Source of the DNA: DASPUI01 sp035622995
GTDB taxonomy: Bacteria; Verrucomicrobiota; Verrucomicrobiia; Chthoniobacterales; UBA10450
Assembly: GCA_035622995.1 (NCBI GenBank)
Contig: DASPUI010000163.1
Span: 1 to 9,066 of the forward strand
Length of the DNA: 9,066 bases
Reading direction: 5' to 3'
Part shown: positions 1 through 7,414 of the stretch, piece after piece
How the letters are laid out: each line of letters starts with the position of its first letter
Position numbering within the stretch: the first letter of the stretch is position 1
Made by a program: the position numbers and the translations under genes
The notes under the pieces: model-generated
Told to the model about the DNA's origin: nothing
The model's input: only the letters and a program-made list of their open reading frames with translations
Database searches by the model: none

Positions 1-581
1 CCTGGGAAGAAATCCGCAAAACGTTTCCGCCTGAATTCAACGCCGCGCTTTATCGATGGGAGCAGAGTTACTTTTTCGACAATTGCCTCGGCCGCTGTTT
101 CAGCGTCGAGAGGGAAAAGCTCGCCTCGCTCGCTAACTTGCCGATGCTTCGTGAAATTGCCGTGCGTCTCGGCAAGTTGCCGCGCGTTCTGGTTCATCGC
201 GATTTTCAATCGCAAAATATTATCCTCCGTAAAGGCCAGGCTTACCTGATCGACTTTCAGGGAATGCGTCCCGGTTTGGCTGAATATGACGTCGCCTCGC
301 TGCTTTACGATCCGTATGTCGGCATTAGCGCGGTCGAGCGGGCACATTTGATCGAATACTATTGCGGCGGTGCGCCATCAGAAGAATTTTCACAAGCGCT
401 GCGGCTTTGTGCAATGCAACGTCTCATGCAGGCGCTTGGTGCTTACGGGTTTCTGGGCCTGGTCAAAGGTCACAAGCAATTTCTCGATCACATTCCGACT
501 GCGATGAAGTCGCTGCGTGAGATTACGAATAGCATTCCTGGCATCGATCCATTGAAAGCGACTCTGGATCGCCTGGCCTAA
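1..581 (+). CDS. Phosphotransferase of the aminoglycoside phosphotransferase (APH) fold, AmgK-like; 5' end cut off by the window
   Basis: The frame is open from the first complete codon at base 3, 45 codons upstream of the first ATG at 138, so this is the C-terminal part of a longer gene and 138 is probably not the start. About 192 codons are visible, ending at TAA 579-581. The catalytic loop HRDFQSQN is at 195-218, with the presumed catalytic Asp at 201-203 and the metal-binding Asn at 216-218. It is followed by the metal-binding Asp of IDFQG at 252-254, replacing the DFG of classic kinases. The stretch after it (YDVASLLYDPYV) and the C-terminal helix with LMQALGAYGFLGLVKG resemble the AmgK group, which phosphorylates MurNAc/GlcNAc at the anomeric carbon in peptidoglycan recycling. 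The family is clear; the substrate is inferred. A MurU-type nucleotidyltransferase partner would have to lie upstream of the window. A choline/homoserine kinase-like or uncharacterised APH enzyme is the alternative. Confidence 0.85.
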   Translation, partial: WEEIRKTFPPEFNAALYRWEQSYFFDNCLGRCFSVEREKLASLANLPMLREIAVRLGKLPRVLVHRDFQSQNIILRKGQAYLIDFQGMRPGLAEYDVASLLYDPYVGISAVERAHLIEYYCGGAPSEEFSQALRLCAMQRLMQALGAYGFLGLVKGHKQFLDHIPTAMKSLREITNSIPGIDPLKATLDRLA

Positions 582-609
582 CGAATTCCACCTGCCAGAT
601 CGGCTACGG

Positions 610-1221
610 CTAGGTCAGGAAGGGATTCGCTGCGCGTTCGGTGCCGATCTTGGTCGGTGGGCCGTGGCCGGGCAAGACCGTGACCTTATCGCCAAGCGGG
701 AATAATTTTTGCCGAATTCCAGAGAACAAAAGATCGCTGTCGCCTCCGGGCAGGTCCCAGCGGCCAACTCCGCCGGCGAATAGAACGTCGCCCCCAATGA
801 GCAGGTTTTCTTTCCCCAAGAAGAAGCAAAGGCTGCCGGGGCAATGTCCTGGAACTTCAAGAATTTGAAATTCGAGGCCGAGAAAGTCTCGTGCGGGCGT
901 CCCTTCGACAAGAAAGTCTGGTTCCGACGGCTCGATCTCCAATTCGAAGCCGAAACTGCGAAAAAAATCGCGGTCGGAAATCATCGGGGCTGTCAGCGGG
1001 TGGCAACCGACTTGGCAAGCGAACCGCCTTTTGATTTTCGCAACGTCTTGAACATGATCGATGTGGCCGTGGGTCAGCAGCAATAATTTCGGATCGATAT
1101 TTCGTGAAGCGACCCAATCGGCGGCGCCATCGGGCGCATCAAATAATATCCAGCCTTGCGGCGCTTCGATCAGATAACAATTGGTCTCAAAGAGGCCGCC
1201 ACAAAAGGTTTCGTAAATCAC
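610..1221 (-). CDS. Metallo-beta-lactamase-fold hydrolase, glyoxalase II (YcbL/GloB-like) type
   Basis: This is a complete 203-residue protein, the size of short glyoxalase II-like hydrolases such as YcbL, and lacks the extra C-terminal helical domain of full-length GloB. All metal ligands of the fold are present: HGHIDH (His51, His53, Asp55, His56), His126 in PGHCPGS, Asp145 in GGDVLFAGGVGRWD, and His186 in PGHGPPT. The ending ERAANPFL is also typical of the group. The likely reaction is hydrolysis of a thioester (for example S-lactoylglutathione) or another ester in the cytoplasm; the true substrate cannot be read from sequence. The start is GTG at 1221-1219. An in-frame TGA three codons upstream (1233-1231) leaves no earlier start, and the N-terminus MIYETF...TNCYLIE lines up with the usual beginning of the family. 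The Shine-Dalgarno sequence is weak. The gene converges with the kinase gene and diverges from the protease gene, so it is probably transcribed alone. Confidence 0.93.
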   Translation of the reverse strand: MIYETFCGGLFETNCYLIEAPQGWILFDAPDGAADWVASRNIDPKLLLLTHGHIDHVQDVAKIKRRFACQVGCHPLTAPMISDRDFFRSFGFELEIEPSEPDFLVEGTPARDFLGLEFQILEVPGHCPGSLCFFLGKENLLIGGDVLFAGGVGRWDLPGGDSDLLFSGIRQKLFPLGDKVTVLPGHGPPTKIGTERAANPFLT

Positions 1222-1437
1222 GATACGGTCTCAGTTTGCGCTGCCAATGAATATTGCAACTACGCGCGGAGTTTCGAAGTCAGATGGAACGCAATCTGCA
1301 GCATTTAGCGAGAAGTTTTTCACTCGTTTTGAATGTTAACCCGTCCCGGTTGTCTGTATCTCCTACATGTTAATCCTACCCCGCGGTCGGTTTGATTTCG
1401 GACGAATCTCTGCGACCTTGGCAAACCTCTTTTCTAG
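1222..1437. other. Divergent intergenic region between the hydrolase and protease genes
   Basis: These 216 bases must hold the promoters of both flanking genes, which point away from each other. I find no convincing -35/-10 pair on either strand. The best partial matches (for example TTGTCT at 1350 on the plus strand) lack a good partner at 16-18 bases. The segment is more AT-rich than the coding DNA around it and carries a short direct repeat (listed separately). I see no tRNA, small ORF or riboswitch-like structure. Confidence 0.5.
1333..1376 (+). repeat. Short imperfect direct repeat ATGTTAAyCC upstream of the protease gene
   Basis: ATGTTAACCC begins at 1333 and ATGTTAATCC at 1367, offset by 34 bases. 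Extending to 14 bases, 11 positions match. The first copy contains the palindrome GTTAAC. The pair lies 60-105 bases upstream of the protease start, where a regulator-binding site would fit, but a chance match of this length in 216 bases is possible. Confidence 0.3.
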
Positions 1438-3639
1438 ATGAAATCGCGCTTCGGTCTACTCGCGACGGTTCCGGCCGTCACCGTTCTTCTTGCTATCGCG
1501 GCTCCGCTAGCCTGGGCCAAGTCCGATGCCGATCAAATCTGTGTCTCAGTTGGCCGGTTGCTCGAGGAGGGCCACTACACGCGCCAGCCGCTTAACGACC
1601 AGATGTCGAAGAAGGTCTTGCAGACCTATCTTGAGCTTTTGGATTTCAGTCACCTGTTTTTTACCCAAAGTGATGTCGATGCGCTCAACGCAAAATACGG
1701 GAGCGCGCTCGATGACGATATTTTACTCGGGAACCTGAAACCGGCTTACGAGATTTACGACCTCTATCAAAAGAGGGTTGATGAACGGGTCGCGAAAATC
1801 AAAGAGCTGCTGGCGCAGCCGATGGATTTCAAAACAAACGAAACCATCGATCTCAATCGACAAAACGCGCCGTGGCCGAAAAATGAAGCCGAAGCGGACG
1901 ACCTCTGGCGCGGGCGCATTGAGAATGAGGTATTGCAGGAAAAGTTGAGCGAGCATCCAATCGAGCCCGGCCCGCAATTGGTCGCGCGGCGGTACGATCG
2001 TCTCGTACGCAATGTGCACGAGGAAGATCGTGACGAGCAGGTGAAACTTTTCCTCGATGCGGTCGCGCAGTCGTACGACCCGCACTCCGAATACCTCAGC
2101 AAGACGGACTTGAAAAACTTCAGCATTAACATGGGTTTGTCGCTGGTTGGAATCGGCGCGATGCTCCGCACTGAAGATGGCTACGCCAAAATCGAGAGTC
2201 TTGTCGTTGGTGGCCCGGCGCAGTCGGACGGCCGGTTGAAAGTCGGCGACCGGATCACGGCCGTCGCCCAAGGCCAAAATGACTTCGTCGATGTGCGAGA
2301 CATGCGCCTTGACAAGGTGGTCGAGATGATTCGCGGCAAAAAGGGCACGCACGTGCGACTGCTCGTTATTCCGGTCAATTCGACGGACCCATCACAGCGC
2401 AAGAACGTCGAATTGGTGCGCGACGAGATTAAGTTGAAGGACCAGGAAGCGCGTGCGGACATTATTATCAAAAAGGACGAGAACGGAAATCCGGTAAAAC
2501 TCGGCTGGATCACTCTTCCTTCATTCTATGCCGACATGGACCGGCACGCGAAGAGCACCACCCGTGACGTTGCGGCGCTGCTCAAACGGTTGAAGAAAGA
2601 AAACATTGCCGGTCTGATTGTCGATCTTCGGCGGAATGGTGGCGGTTCGCTCGAAGAGGCAATCGGGTTGACGCACCTGTTTTTGCGAGGCGGCCCGGTT
2701 GTGCAAACAAAAGGCTCGAATGGTTACGTTTCTGTTTCCACTGAGCCCAATCCCGGGTTGGCCTACGCGGGTCCGATGGTCGTCTTGACCAGCCGTCAAA
2801 GCGCGTCCGCGAGCGAGATTTTCGCCGCCGCCCTGCAAGATTATGGACGCGCAGTCATTGTTGGGGACAAGAACACTTTTGGCAAAGGCACGGTGCAAAC
2901 GATTCTACCGATTGGCCGCTTTACTTCGCTGCTCGGCAGTCGTTCGGATGATGATGGCGCGCTGAAATTAACGATTCAGAAATTTTATCGCGTGGCGGGA
3001 GGCTCTACTCAGCTGCATGGCGTTGCCTCCGATATTGTACTTCCGAGTGTGACCGACGAGCCGGAGTTAAGCGAAGGCGCGCTGAAAAACTGTCTGCCTT
3101 ATGATGAGGTCCAGAAAGCACATTATGTGAAATGGGCCGATTCACATTCGCTCTTCATTGATGAATTGCGACGTCGATCGGCCGAGCGGGTGCAGCAGAA
3201 TCCCGAGTTTCACTACGTGATCGAAGACATGGCGCAGTTGCGGCAGAAACTCGATCAGAATCGTATTTCATTGAATGAAGACCTGCGACGCAAAGAGTTG
3301 CAGGAAGACAAGGCGCGGAAGGAAATGCGGACAAAGGAACGCCTGGCGCGCAACGAAGAGGAGCCGCGCGTCTATCGTCTGACCTTGGACACAGTGGATA
3401 AACCGAACCTGCAGTTGATCATGTATCCGGGGAAACTCGCGTCCGCCAGAAAAGCCGGCTCGATGAAAGTTGCGCCTGAGGCCGCGGATGATGAGGATTC
3501 CGACCTTATTGGCGGCGATGACGATACCAAGGAACCGGCGATCGATCCGGAACGCGACGAGACGCTAAACATCCTGAACGATCTTATTAATCTTTCTCAC
3601 GGCCCCAAAACCGCGAGCGCCGTGAGCGCCAATCATTAG
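1438..3639 (+). CDS. prc: Periplasmic tail-specific protease (Prc/Tsp, S41 family, with PDZ domain)
   Basis: The 733-residue product is slightly longer than E. coli Prc (682). It starts at ATG 1438; an in-frame TAG directly before it excludes an earlier start. Residues 1-27 form a signal peptide (MKSRF, hydrophobic core, cleavage after LAWA). A Tsp N-terminal helical domain covers about 30-220, a PDZ domain about 230-330 (GLSLVGIGA, then VVGGPA), the S41 domain about 350-540, and a Prc-type C-terminal domain about 555-670. By comparison with E. coli Prc (Ser430/Asp441/Lys455), the catalytic residues are Ser457 in QSASASEIFAAA, Asp468 in QDYG and Lys483 in TFGKGTVQ. DLRRNGGG (397-404) is the conserved strand-turn before the active site. 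The family degrades periplasmic proteins from their C-termini and, with the TPR lipoprotein NlpI, controls peptidoglycan hydrolases in E. coli. The C-terminus is odd: an acidic stretch (about 684-697, DDEDSD and DDD) is followed by a short tail. There is no clear Shine-Dalgarno sequence. Confidence 0.97.
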   Translation: MKSRFGLLATVPAVTVLLAIAAPLAWAKSDADQICVSVGRLLEEGHYTRQPLNDQMSKKVLQTYLELLDFSHLFFTQSDVDALNAKYGSALDDDILLGNLKPAYEIYDLYQKRVDERVAKIKELLAQPMDFKTNETIDLNRQNAPWPKNEAEADDLWRGRIENEVLQEKLSEHPIEPGPQLVARRYDRLVRNVHEEDRDEQVKLFLDAVAQSYDPHSEYLSKTDLKNFSINMGLSLVGIGAMLRTEDGYAKIESLVVGGPAQSDGRLKVGDRITAVAQGQNDFVDVRDMRLDKVVEMIRGKKGTHVRLLVIPVNSTDPSQRKNVELVRDEIKLKDQEARADIIIKKDENGNPVKLGWITLPSFYADMDRHAKSTTRDVAALLKRLKKENIAGLIVDLRRNGGGSLEEAIGLTHLFLRGGPVVQTKGSNGYVSVSTEPNPGLAYAGPMVVLTSRQSASASEIFAAALQDYGRAVIVGDKNTFGKGTVQTILPIGRFTSLLGSRSDDDGALKLTIQKFYRVAGGSTQLHGVASDIVLPSVTDEPELSEGALKNCLPYDEVQKAHYVKWADSHSLFIDELRRRSAERVQQNPEFHYVIEDMAQLRQKLDQNRISLNEDLRRKELQEDKARKEMRTKERLARNEEEPRVYRLTLDTVDKPNLQLIMYPGKLASARKAGSMKVAPEAADDEDSDLIGGDDDTKEPAIDPERDETLNILNDLINLSHGPKTASAVSANH

Positions 3640-3683
3640 GCGTTGTCGTCCCGCACGATCCGACTCGGCGCTTTTCAATCTTG

Positions 3684-3704
3684 GTAGCGGTTGCTACTAT
3701 TTTT
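3684..3704 (+). terminator. Small hairpin plus T-rich tract between the protease and TPR genes (weak terminator or 5'-UTR structure)
   Basis: GTAGC (3684-3688), loop GGTT and GCTAC (3693-3697) form a perfect 5-bp stem, followed by TATTTTT (3698-3704). The shape is that of a rho-independent terminator, but the stem is short. It ends only 10 bases before the ATG at 3708, so it could instead affect translation start of the TPR gene. It may partly separate transcription of the protease gene from the downstream operon. Confidence 0.35.
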
Positions 3705-3707
3705 GGC

Positions 3708-6548
3708 ATGTCGCTTTGTGCCGGCCGATTTGTCAGCCCGGTCGGACGTGTTCTGGTTTTGCTTCTGAGCGCAAGCGGCGCGCTCGCGCAACAAAGTGCC
3801 TCCGCCCCGGCGGGGCAAGATTCCGAACTGCCGCAGATTTACGCACGAGGAATGGCGGAATTTCAGGCCGGTGATTATGCCAGGGCAGCCACTGATCTGG
3901 AGGCCCTGGTAGGCAGGGCCGAGTTTGCTCCCCAACTTGAGCCGGCATTTTTCACCCTTGGTTCGGCCCACTTTAACGCTGGCGATTACAACAAAGCGGC
4001 CACGGCGTTCAAAACTTACCAAACGAAATTTCCCAATGGCGCGCACGCAAGTGAGGTTGCCTTTGCCTTTGCACAATCAAGCCTGCTGGCAAGAAACTAT
4101 GCGGAGGCTGCAGCTCAATTCGCTACGATCGAGAAAGATCCACGAGTTCGCGAACAGGCGCTGTTTTTTGGGGCGACCGCAAACAAGGAAGCCGGCAAGA
4201 TTGACAGCGCGATTTCAACTCTCGAGAAACTCGCTGGGGGCGAACTGCGAACACCGATGTCGGTGCGGGGAGCGATGTTGCTGGCGCAGCTTTATTCGCA
4301 AAAAGGGCAAGCCGACAAGGCCATTCAGACGATCAGCAAGATTCACGGTCGTATCGGGCTGGCGGACAACGTGCTCGATCTTAACGCAACGGCGGTCGAA
4401 TTGGGCGACCAGTTCTTCGCCAAGAAGTTGTACGCCGATGCCCTGGAATGTTACCGGGCCGCGTATCCGCGCGAGCAAATCTTGCGGATGCAGAATGAAC
4501 GGATCGCAGCGATGCAGCGCCGGCTCGACGAAAATCTTGTTGCCGGACGCGCCGATCCATCGCAATTCGCTCAGCTCGCGGCTGAGAATAACCAGCTCAA
4601 GACCGATATTGCGCGGACCCAGAGTTTGCTCGACCAGTTTCAGAAGATTCCTTCGATCACGCCGGCGATTTACATCCGCATGGCGCGTTGCTTCTACGAA
4701 ATCGATCGCAAATGGGAAGCGGCGGTTGTTTATCAGGAATTGGTCGATCGATTTCAAAATGTGCCCGAACGCGAGCCGGCGCTTTTCGGTCTGATCGTTT
4801 CGCTGGCCGACATCAATCAACCGGCGAAAGCGCAGGCACGATGTGAAGATTATCTGCGCGAATTTAAGAACGGCCCGAATGCCGAGACAGTCGGTTATAT
4901 GCTGGGCGCGGTGGCGCTGGAAGCGAATGATCCTCCGGCAGCCGAGAAATATTTCAGTCGAATGCTCGAAACCCAGCCCAAGAGCACCTACCGCGAGCAG
5001 ATGCGGTATTTGTTAGGCAACGCCAAGTTCATGGAGGGCAAACACGACGAGGCGATTGGCGAATACAAAAATTATCTCAACGAATTTCCGCATGGCCAGA
5101 ATGTCGAGGACGTGAATTATCGCCTGGCTTTGAACGCGCTCTTCGCCGGGAAGTATGAGGATGCGCTCAATCAGCTTCGTGCCTATCTGCAAAAATATCC
5201 GCAGGGCGGTTACGTCAGCGATGCGAAATATCGGATCGCTGTTTGCAAATATGCCGCGTCGCTTTACGACGAAGTGATCGCGGACTGCCAGTCGTGGGAA
5301 AATGAGTTTCCAAAGAATAAACAGCTGGGCGAAGTCCTGGCGTTGCTGGCTGATTCATACGCTGCGACCAACAAGGAAGATCAGGCGGTCGAGGTTTACA
5401 TTCGCTCGTACAAGATCGCCTCAACTGACGAAGTGATGAATTACTCGCTCTATGCTGCGAGCAAGCTGTTACAAAAGGAGCAAAAATGGGACAAGGTTGC
5501 CGATCTCTTCAACCAGTTCATTCAAGAGAAGCCGGACAGTGCGACCGTCATCTCGGCCATATACTGGATCGGAAAGGCGAAAGCGCACGAGGGGAAACTG
5601 GATGACGCCAAGAAAATCTCTGCGGACACAATTAAGAAATACATCGATGACCCGAAGCGCGAGGCGGTCGAGCTGTTGCTGACGCAACTGGCACAGCTCT
5701 GCATCAAGAAGAAAACGCCATTGGAGCAATCGGACCAAGTATCGACAAAATCTGAATCCGATCCGGGGGTCGAGCTGGACATGTTGCTTGGCTCAACCGA
5801 GCAGGATCAAACGGCTACCGCGCGAGCGCGAATTTTTTACGCCAAGGCCGAACTGGCCCGGCTTCGAAAACAGCCGGCGGAAGAGGAGAGAAACATTGCG
5901 CGAATTGCCACTGAGTTTAAGCCGGAAGATCTAAGCCCGCCATTGCTTGGCCGAGCCGGGGATTATTTGTTAGGGAAACAGCAACTGGACGACGCGGCGA
6001 AGTTTTATCAGCGGCTGAGCGATGATTTTCCGAAAAGCGAAAACGTCGATTTCGCCTATAACGGCTTGGGCGAGATGGCATTCCAAAAAAAGGATTTTAA
6101 TCGCGCATTGCATTATTTTTCCGACGGCACGGAACGAATTGCGGCAGCGCAGAAGCTTAAAGATCTCACCGTTGGCAAGGCAAAAACGCTGCTGGCGTTG
6201 GAACGCCTGGATGAAGCGAAGAAAGTTTTCGAACAAGTCGCGTCGGTCCGCGAATGGCGCGGCGAATCGACCGCCTTCAGCGTATATTCGTTAGGCGAGA
6301 TTGAAGCCAGGCGCGGCCGCTGGGCGGAAGCCAACGCATACTTCCAGCGGGTTTACGTGGGGTATCAGAAGTTTTTGCCCTGGGTGGCCAAGGCCTACAT
6401 TCGGAGCGGCGAAACCTTTGAAAAGCTGGGGAAAACGCAGGAAGCAGCCAATACTTATCGCGAATTGTTGCGCAACGAAAAACTGGCGAATTTCGCTGAG
6501 GCCCAGGAAGCGCGCAAGCGTTTGGAGGCACTCGGCCAACAGGGATGA
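3708..6548 (+). CDS. Large secreted tetratricopeptide-repeat (TPR) protein with an internal coiled coil
   Basis: I choose ATG 3708 (946 residues). An in-frame TTG at 3681 would add nine residues, but from 3708 the product begins with a compact signal peptide (cleavage near SASGALA-QQ, residue 27). The mature protein is almost entirely TPR-type helical hairpins of the BamD/CpoB (TPR_6) style, with recurring patterns such as AGDYNKAATAF, KFPNGAHASEVAF, AGKYEDALNQL, KYPQGGYVSDAKYRIA and LGKTQEAANTY. Repeats cover about 45-250, 316-650 and 700-940. Residues about 255-313 (MQNERIAAMQRRLDEN, then AAENNQLKTDIARTQSLL) look like a coiled coil breaking the repeat array. A charged, Ser/Thr/Gln-rich linker lies near 668-705. 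There is no lipobox, so it is probably soluble in the periplasm. It is the first gene of the TPR-TPR-ExbB-ExbD-ExbD operon and overlaps the next gene by ATGA. A scaffold for the ion-driven motor or cell-envelope machinery is inferred. I do not recognise a named orthologue. Confidence 0.93.
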   Translation: MSLCAGRFVSPVGRVLVLLLSASGALAQQSASAPAGQDSELPQIYARGMAEFQAGDYARAATDLEALVGRAEFAPQLEPAFFTLGSAHFNAGDYNKAATAFKTYQTKFPNGAHASEVAFAFAQSSLLARNYAEAAAQFATIEKDPRVREQALFFGATANKEAGKIDSAISTLEKLAGGELRTPMSVRGAMLLAQLYSQKGQADKAIQTISKIHGRIGLADNVLDLNATAVELGDQFFAKKLYADALECYRAAYPREQILRMQNERIAAMQRRLDENLVAGRADPSQFAQLAAENNQLKTDIARTQSLLDQFQKIPSITPAIYIRMARCFYEIDRKWEAAVVYQELVDRFQNVPEREPALFGLIVSLADINQPAKAQARCEDYLREFKNGPNAETVGYMLGAVALEANDPPAAEKYFSRMLETQPKSTYREQMRYLLGNAKFMEGKHDEAIGEYKNYLNEFPHGQNVEDVNYRLALNALFAGKYEDALNQLRAYLQKYPQGGYVSDAKYRIAVCKYAASLYDEVIADCQSWENEFPKNKQLGEVLALLADSYAATNKEDQAVEVYIRSYKIASTDEVMNYSLYAASKLLQKEQKWDKVADLFNQFIQEKPDSATVISAIYWIGKAKAHEGKLDDAKKISADTIKKYIDDPKREAVELLLTQLAQLCIKKKTPLEQSDQVSTKSESDPGVELDMLLGSTEQDQTATARARIFYAKAELARLRKQPAEEERNIARIATEFKPEDLSPPLLGRAGDYLLGKQQLDDAAKFYQRLSDDFPKSENVDFAYNGLGEMAFQKKDFNRALHYFSDGTERIAAAQKLKDLTVGKAKTLLALERLDEAKKVFEQVASVREWRGESTAFSVYSLGEIEARRGRWAEANAYFQRVYVGYQKFLPWVAKAYIRSGETFEKLGKTQEAANTYRELLRNEKLANFAEAQEARKRLEALGQQG
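6545..6548 (+). other. ATGA start/stop overlap coupling the two TPR genes
   Basis: The TGA of the large TPR gene (6546-6548) overlaps the ATG of the next gene (6545-6547). The only purine-rich stretch is AGGG at 6541-6544, directly against the ATG and too close for a normal Shine-Dalgarno site. Translation of the second gene therefore probably depends on ribosomes finishing the first. Confidence 0.8.
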
Positions 6549-7390
6549 AACGACAGTTCCGGTTGCCAATTAAAAATTGCGAATTGTTTGTCGTGCTTTT
6601 GCTTCTGCTCGCGCCTGACAAATCGCCCGGACAGACAATCATTTTGACGACTGGACAAAGGATCGATGCCCTTGCGGTTCGTCGCGACGGCGACATGATT
6701 TTAGGAAAGGTCCAGATCGGGGCCGGCAGCGGAGAAGTTGGTTATCACATTCCGCAAATTGCGAAGATTGAATTCCCCGAACCTCGCGGACTGAAAGAAG
6801 CTTCCGATTTGCTTGACCAGGGGCATGCCGAGAAGGCGCTCGCGGAAATCAGTCAAGTAGTGTCGTTTTATGAGGCATTCAAAGATGTCCCGGGAGGATG
6901 GTGGGCGCAGTCTGCGCTAATTAAGGTGTCGGCTCTGGGCGCACTGCAACGCGATGCGGAAGCAGAATCGCTTGCCGCGCAGATTGAAAAATCGGTGAGC
7001 GATCCAGAGACGGCGCGAGCAGCGCGGTTACAACTCGCGGCCGGATTGATTCGGAAAGAGGATTTTGAAAAGGCGGCGAAAATCTGTGACAGCACCATCA
7101 AGGAAAGCACGCTTCCCGATATCCTGGCGGAAGCGTGGATTAAAAAAGGCGATTTACTTTTCGCGGAGAAAAAATGGGACGAAGCGCTGATGGCTTATCT
7201 GCATGTGCCGATTTTTTATCCGGACGAGAAATTGTCTTTGCCGCGGGCGTTGCTTGGCAGCGCGCTTTCCTACGCGCGGCTCGACGACAACGAACGGGCG
7301 AGAAAATCGCTAACCCAATTGATCGAGACATTTCCCAAATCGGCTGAAGCGGCAACCGCGCACATTGAGATTCAAAAAATCGGCAAGTGA
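6545..7390 (+). CDS. Secreted protein with a beta-rich N-terminal domain followed by TPRs
   Basis: The 281-residue product starts at the coupled ATG. Residues 1-30 form a signal peptide (MKRQFR, then FVVLLLLLAP, cleavage near SPGQ). Residues about 31-78 are strand-rich and lack helical repeats: TIILTTGQRIDA, DMILGKVQIG, EVGYHIPQIAKIEFPEP. This pattern of a 'TTGQ/DG' strand followed by 'I..I.FP.P' suggests a small SH3- or LSm-like barrel; that is inference. Residues about 83-280 are TPR-like hairpins (ASDLLDQGHAEKALAEI, KGDLLFAEKKWDEALMAY, ARLDDNERARKSLTQLI, with FPKSAEAATAHIEI at the end). It should be periplasmic. Its place between the large TPR protein and the ExbB/ExbD motor suggests one complex. 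No enzyme motif is visible, and I cannot assign a named family. Confidence 0.9.
   Translation: MKRQFRLPIKNCELFVVLLLLLAPDKSPGQTIILTTGQRIDALAVRRDGDMILGKVQIGAGSGEVGYHIPQIAKIEFPEPRGLKEASDLLDQGHAEKALAEISQVVSFYEAFKDVPGGWWAQSALIKVSALGALQRDAEAESLAAQIEKSVSDPETARAARLQLAAGLIRKEDFEKAAKICDSTIKESTLPDILAEAWIKKGDLLFAEKKWDEALMAYLHVPIFYPDEKLSLPRALLGSALSYARLDDNERARKSLTQLIETFPKSAEAATAHIEIQKIGK
6567..6586 (+). repeat. AT-rich inverted repeat inside the signal-peptide coding region
   Basis: CAATT (6567-6571), AAA and AATTG (6575-6579) form a perfect 5-bp inverted repeat, and a further GAATTG follows at 6581-6586. It lies in the codons for residues 8-14 of the second TPR protein and is clearly more AT-rich than its surroundings. 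It may simply reflect low structure or AT bias near a translation start. Confidence 0.3.
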
Positions 7391-7414
7391 CGACGCCGGG
7401 AGCGTAAAAAAATT

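Noticed and set aside
138..140. ATG at 138 as the start of the kinase gene
   Set aside because: The frame stays open to the window edge, and the upstream codons read as typical family sequence (RWEQSYFFDNCL), so the gene starts outside the window.
582..609. Bidirectional terminator between the convergent kinase and hydrolase genes
   Set aside because: The 28 bases contain only a short GCC/GGC pairing and no T-tract on either strand, so there is no convincing terminator.
1723..2352. A 209-codon antisense open frame within the protease gene
   Set aside because: It lies opposite conserved Prc N-terminal and PDZ sequence, has no recognisable motif or ribosome binding site, and is typical of long antisense frames in GC-rich genes.
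3681..3707. TTG at 3681 as start of the large TPR protein
   Set aside because: It would run translation through the hairpin at 3684-3697 and lengthen the N-terminal part of the signal peptide with hydrophobic residues. It has no Shine-Dalgarno site, and ATG 3708 gives a normal signal peptide. It cannot be fully excluded.
3925..4794. A 289-codon open frame overlapping the large TPR gene in another plus-strand frame
   Set aside because: The translation is Arg/Ser-rich with no domain, signal or periodicity, while the overlapping TPR frame has clear repeats throughout. It is a by-product of the codon composition.
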